Assembly (NCBI GenBank): GCA_946894095.1
Contig: OX335644.1
Location: 24,719,595 to 24,783,594 of the forward strand
Direction: 5' to 3'
From: Incurvaria masculella
Lineage: Eukaryota > Arthropoda > Insecta > Lepidoptera > Incurvariidae
Length of the DNA: 64,000 nt
Below, one piece after another: positions 60,370 to 64,000 of this stretch (position 1 is its first letter; every line of letters starts with the position of its first letter). The notes under the pieces were generated by a model. The model was not told where the DNA came from and did no database searches. It saw only the letters and a program-made list of their open reading frames with translations. Made by a program: the position numbers and the translations under genes.

Positions 60370-60893
60370 CTGCAACGATCACATACGTCACTCAACACTA
60401 ACCAATTATTAACTTTTCTCATTCCTCCAATGATGAATAACCGATCCTGTAGTTATTATTATTATTATTTGGTTTATAACACTAGCAGCTATAAGCTGAT
60501 GCGTGCATATCAGGTTTTAGAAATACTGAGTGCACTTGTTTTTTTCTTCGGTTTTTTGTTTATTTATTTATGGTCTATTTCCATAGTCCATCTATTACCA
60601 TCTTTAGGGTCTGCGAACCGTGGAATGCACTGCACCACAGCATGGGGGCATTTCTCCCAAAGTATGACCTGGGTTCCTTCAAACGTGGTGTGCGGAAGCA
60701 TCTAGCTGACCGGCATGGTTTTTGCAGAAAGGGCCTTCAGAAGGGCCTGGCGTACACCATATGCCGCGCTTTACACAAAACCACTTACTATATGGGTGAG
60801 TTTATGTTGATCTAACTTTCGCTAGCCATGGCACATACTGAGTTCCACATCACACCGGCATACACTCGGCATCTGTAATACTTGGGGCTTTAG

Positions 60894-61212
60894 AAAAAAA
60901 CCGGCCAAGTGCGAGTCGGACTCGCACACGAAGGGTTCCATACCATCGTAAAAAAATGTATACAAAAAAAACCACGTTTTTTGTATGGGGACCCCCTTTA
61001 ATTTTAATTATTTCTTAATCTTACCTATTTGTTGTTATAGCGGCAAAATAAATACACACTCTGTGAAAATTTCAGCTGTCTATCTGTTACGGTTACTGAG
61101 ATACAGCCCTGTGACAGACGGACGGACGGACGGACGGTCGGACGGACGGACGGACAGCGGAGGCTTAGTAATAGGGTTCCGTTTTCACCCTTTGGGTACG
61201 GAACCCTAAAAA
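60894..61212 (+). repeat. Full copy of the (GACG)n-bearing repeat, expanded microsatellite
   Basis: CCGGCCAAGTGCGAGTCGGA start, AGCGGCAAAATAAATACACA, about eleven GGAC units, and the terminal hairpin. It is the longest microsatellite of the family in the window. Confidence 0.85.
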
Positions 61213-61754
61213 CTAGAATATTCTGTCCTCGAAGACACAAAGGTTGGTGCAGGCTGGAAACTTCCTTGTGGAAGAGCATAATGGTACGTTTAGAACAGAT
61301 TTTTTACTTTTATATAGAATAGAAATTCCGAAACGGTTGTAGTTTCACACTTCGGAATGGCAAACCCATTCCGAAGTCCTTCAGAAGGACCGACCTCCAT
61401 CCCCTAAAAAAAACGCCGGCAACTGCCTCCTAAGGAACAGCCACCAGTCCAAATTTGGCTTCGTAATATCTCCGCCTCCAAGCCTTACGTCCAATATGTG
61501 TACCGTTGATATCATCGCCTTTGAAGATTTTGGAAACGTTAAGTAGATTTTATTATCATTATTTTAGAAACCAAGGTTTCAAAACCATTACTAAAATATG
61601 ACACGTGACTCCCACACTCCGCAAATAAACCATAAACTAACCTGTCCATGTCGGAGCCGCGTGTATATCGTCGAAGGACATATAGGAGATACAGATACTG
61701 GCGAAGAAGATTTTGGGGATGCAAAAACAGGCGAAGGAGATAAGGACTACCAAA

Positions 61755-61875
61755 TAGCAGTTCAATGTAGCCGAGCAATATAAGGAAGGTCCTGGCATGG
61801 CACCTAGTTGCCATGTGGTGTGTTGGGCTAATACCATGACAGAAGGTGTGGTATTAGCCATCATGTCCAGTCACA
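61755..61875 (+). repeat. SINE fragment
   Basis: AAGGAAGGTCCTGGCATGGC, ACCTAGTTGCCATGTGGTGT, GTGGTATTAGCCATCATGTC. It lies between the degenerate GDTDTGE repeat and the coiled-coil ORF. Confidence 0.6.
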
Positions 61876-61939
61876 TAAAAAAGAAAAAACTCCCCCACTC
61901 AAAGTCGCATAGAAGAAAACAAGTAAACCTTTAGTGCCT

Positions 61940-62347
61940 TCAAGTCACTTCCGTTTGATCTTTATCGTTGAGAACATTCAGGATCTTCTGCAATTGTACA
62001 AGGACCTCCATCTCCATATCGACGCGAGTTCTCTCCATCTCCAACCTTTCGTTCTCCACTCGGATCCTCTCCAGTTCCAGATCGAACAACTTCTCTTTCA
62101 GGATCGCATGAAGTTTCGCTTCCTTATGAACTTGTTCGGAGAACAGCTCCTCAAAAGTCGGGTCTGTCTGGGCGGATTGTGCGTCTTTGGTGTCTCTCTC
62201 TTCGGACGGGGCCTCTTGGGCTTCGGTGGCGACATTGACGCCGTCACGGACACTCTCCAGCGAACAGGTCGTGTCAAAGTGGGCCCTTTTGGGTGGCTGT
62301 TGCGAGTCTGCCTGGGGTGAAGGGCGGGGATATTGGTAAGTTGACAA
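61940..62347 (-). CDS. Coiled-coil ORF, possibly a last exon; unrecognised
   Basis: An open frame of 135 codons on the - strand with no ATG before residue about 104, so it is either a terminal exon or an old transposon ORF. A possible acceptor (CACCCCAG near 62310) precedes ADSQQPPKRAHFDTTC. Residues 65-130 form a strong charged helix (LFDLELERIRVENERLEMER, TRVDMEMEVLVQLQKILNVL). This kind of C-terminal coiled coil is seen after Myb/SANT-like DNA-binding domains in insects, including transposon-derived ones; none is visible here. Identity stays open. Confidence 0.45.
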   Translation of the reverse strand: MSTYQYPRPSPQADSQQPPKRAHFDTTCSLESVRDGVNVATEAQEAPSEERDTKDAQSAQTDPTFEELFSEQVHKEAKLHAILKEKLFDLELERIRVENERLEMERTRVDMEMEVLVQLQKILNVLNDKDQTEVT

Positions 62348-62927
62348 GGCGACTGTGGGATGTATTGTAAAGGTAAGGAAAGTTTAGGTTTGTTAAATCT
62401 ACGTGTGAAAGCTAAGATGCAGTTTTCAAGGCACAACAGAATAGCGGCATTTTACGCGTTACAAAATTCGAACATAAACTTCATTGGAAAAAATAGGTTG
62501 AGGTAATAAGTTGCTGTAGAGCGCTGCCCAGACTTCAACAGCAAAGAATTTAATCTGCTGTTTAGTGGACCGGATAGTGAGAAATGGATTTAAGAATTGA
62601 TCGCTGATGAAGTTGGACATAGAGGCTTGCCAGCAAAGTAGCTCTACACATTCTTGAAGAATCTAGACCTGCCAAGATTGACACAAAACATGAAGGGCGA
62701 TTTATCACAAACTTCAATGCAAACAATTAAAACCCTTTAGACAACAGAAGAGAGATATCTACACGTTTTACCTATAATGTACTTCAAAGAAACAGTGAAG
62801 AGGGCCAAATTACATTTAATTTAGTTTCTTTTTGCCAAAGATCATTGAGTGGCACAAAAAAAAAATACTAAAAGTATTTTCTTTACAAAGCAATTTTCGA
62901 AAAATTGGGAGACTGCTTTAGACTTAC

Positions 62928-63776
62928 ATGAAAGCTAAAAAAAACACCGGTAGCACTCCGGGAGTGCCGGCAGAAGTGAAAACTTTAGTATTAACGTTGT
63001 GTTTAATTATAATCGCCATGCTGTGCTGCCTAAGCGGAGCAGCACACTCAGGCACGGTAGAAAGAGTGGGAGATACTAGTTCCTCTCCCTTCCCCTCGAT
63101 CTTACGCTTTTTCGATCAGCATCACGTGACCCTGACGCGAGTTTGGAAGTTTTTACCCATCCAACAAAAAGAGCTCAGCGCCGCTAAAGAAGTTTTCACT
63201 TCAATCTTACGCTTTTTCGATCAGCATCACGTGACCCTGACGCGAGTTTGGAAGTTTTTACTCATCCAACAAAAAGTGCTCAGCGCCGCTAAAGAAGTTT
63301 TCACTTCAATCTTACGCTTTTTCGATCAGCATCACGTGACCCTGACGCGAGTTTGGAAGTTTTTACCCATCCAACAAAAAGTGCTCAGCGCCGCTAAAGA
63401 AGTTTTCACTTCAATCTTACGCTTTTTCGATCAGCATCACGTGACCCTGACGCGAGTTTGGAAGTTTTTACTCATCCAACAAAAAGTGCTCAGCGCCGCT
63501 AAAGAAGTTTTCACTTCAATCTTACGCTTTTTCGATCAGCATCACGTGACCCTGACGCGAGTTTGGAAGTTTTTACCCATCCAAAAAAAGTGCTCAGCGC
63601 CGCTAAAGAAGTTTTCACTTCAAAAAAGAAAGAAGAAAAAAGAATCCCAATTAATAGTCTTTCGACAGTCGTGCCCCACATTCCAAACTGCGAGTATATT
63701 TGGTGGGATGAATATTTCGGTGTTTGCTCTGATTGTGAAAGTGCCTATGGATGCCGTAGTGTTAACACGAAATTAG
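62928..63776 (+). CDS. ORF built mostly of five 105-bp tandem repeats; unrecognised
   Basis: 282 codons from an ATG. Residues 19-40 are hydrophobic (LVLTLCLIIIAMLCCLSGAA), like a signal peptide or membrane anchor. From residue 57 five copies of a 35-residue unit follow (SILRFFDQHHVTLTRVWKFL, then a lysine-containing end). Because the unit is 105 bp long, it stays in frame. The fifth unit has lost one base, so this frame changes and ends at 63776; the neighbouring frame then continues the unit and ends at 63790 with NCEYIWWDEYFGVCSDCES. Expression is unproven. It may be a minisatellite in a chance frame. Confidence 0.35.
   Translation: MKAKKNTGSTPGVPAEVKTLVLTLCLIIIAMLCCLSGAAHSGTVERVGDTSSSPFPSILRFFDQHHVTLTRVWKFLPIQQKELSAAKEVFTSILRFFDQHHVTLTRVWKFLLIQQKVLSAAKEVFTSILRFFDQHHVTLTRVWKFLPIQQKVLSAAKEVFTSILRFFDQHHVTLTRVWKFLLIQQKVLSAAKEVFTSILRFFDQHHVTLTRVWKFLPIQKKCSAPLKKFSLQKRKKKKESQLIVFRQSCPTFQTASIFGGMNISVFALIVKVPMDAVVLTRN
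63096..63620 (+). repeat. Five-copy 105-bp minisatellite
   Basis: Copies start at 63096, 63201, 63306, 63411 and 63516 and are almost identical. At one position copies 1, 3 and 5 have C (ACCCATCC) and copies 2 and 4 have T (ACTCATCC), which points to growth by 210-bp steps. Confidence 0.95.
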
Positions 63777-63828
63777 GAACACAGGGATAGTTTAGTTGAA
63801 AAATCTTCAACTTTTCTAGGGGACACTC

Positions 63829-64000
63829 TGAAATTCCTCACTGCGTTCCTAAATGCGTATGTTGCAGAGATTGCAACAATGTACGCGTACAGGACCGTTC
63901 CAAATTACTTATATTCACTCCCGTGAACGTCATGTTGACATAAGGGACGTGACTCTAGACCGCACACAGATCGTACAAAGCGCGCACGGTTCTAGGCCCG
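63829..64000. mobile_element. MITE, copy 3, cut by the window edge
   Basis: Starts CACTGCGTTCCTAAATGCGT and follows the copy 2 sequence (TTGCAGAGATTGCAACAATG, ACGCGTACAGGACCGTTCC) to the end of the window. Confidence 0.75.

Noticed and set aside
63096..63620. CRISPR-like array of direct repeats
   Set aside because: The 105-bp units are joined without spacers, in a eukaryotic setting; it is a minisatellite.

Overview
The window is eukaryotic nuclear DNA, almost certainly from a moth or butterfly. The genes are split into short, very GC-rich exons with GT-AG introns, set in AT-rich DNA crowded with transposons. Several dispersed repeats are of kinds common in Lepidoptera, for example the one carrying a (GACG)n-type microsatellite and ending in a GGGTTCCGT...ACGGAACCC hairpin. 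No bacterial, plasmid, phage or CRISPR feature was seen.

Two host genes can be assembled completely on the + strand. Tankyrase (poly-ADP-ribosyltransferase with five ankyrin clusters, SAM and PARP domains) has 22 coding exons between 7071 and 34306. The exon lengths add up to 3585 nt, exactly 1195 codons, so the predicted protein is 1194 residues, with catalytic H1056, Y1075 and E1163 and an intact zinc site. KIN17 (zinc-finger, winged-helix and KOW DNA/RNA-binding protein) has 7 coding exons between 45383 and 55680. They total 1179 nt and encode 392 residues. The 3' end of a third gene, not recognised, lies on the - strand (60369 to 59603) and converges on KIN17. A possible 5' non-coding exon of a fourth gene lies on the - strand near 5140-5330.

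The rest is mostly mobile DNA. 1-4330: fragments of LINEs, a tRNA-derived SINE, and a 419-bp MITE nested in that SINE with an 8-bp target duplication. 4330-7070: tankyrase upstream region with two MITE-like inverted repeats and two perfect CRE octamers. 7279-34234: tankyrase introns with a 5'-truncated LINE (7980-9196), a Jockey-like 3' end (22595-22815), a decayed mariner (21261-22560), an inverted pair of CR1-like tails, and many SINE/MITE copies. 34307-45382: intergenic DNA with a full-length LINE (38656-44773) whose two ORFs are both open and which is flanked by a perfect 15-bp target duplication. 45691-55482: KIN17 introns with more LINE, SINE and MITE copies. 55681-64000: KIN17 3' end, the - strand gene, repeats, a coiled-coil ORF, an ORF built from five 105-bp tandem repeats, and a MITE cut by the window edge.

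No new defence or biosynthetic system was found. The most notable points are the apparently intact LINE, the repeat-built ORF at 62928-63776, truncated LINE ends that stop about 50 bp before tankyrase splice acceptors, and a 500-bp MITE family present three times.
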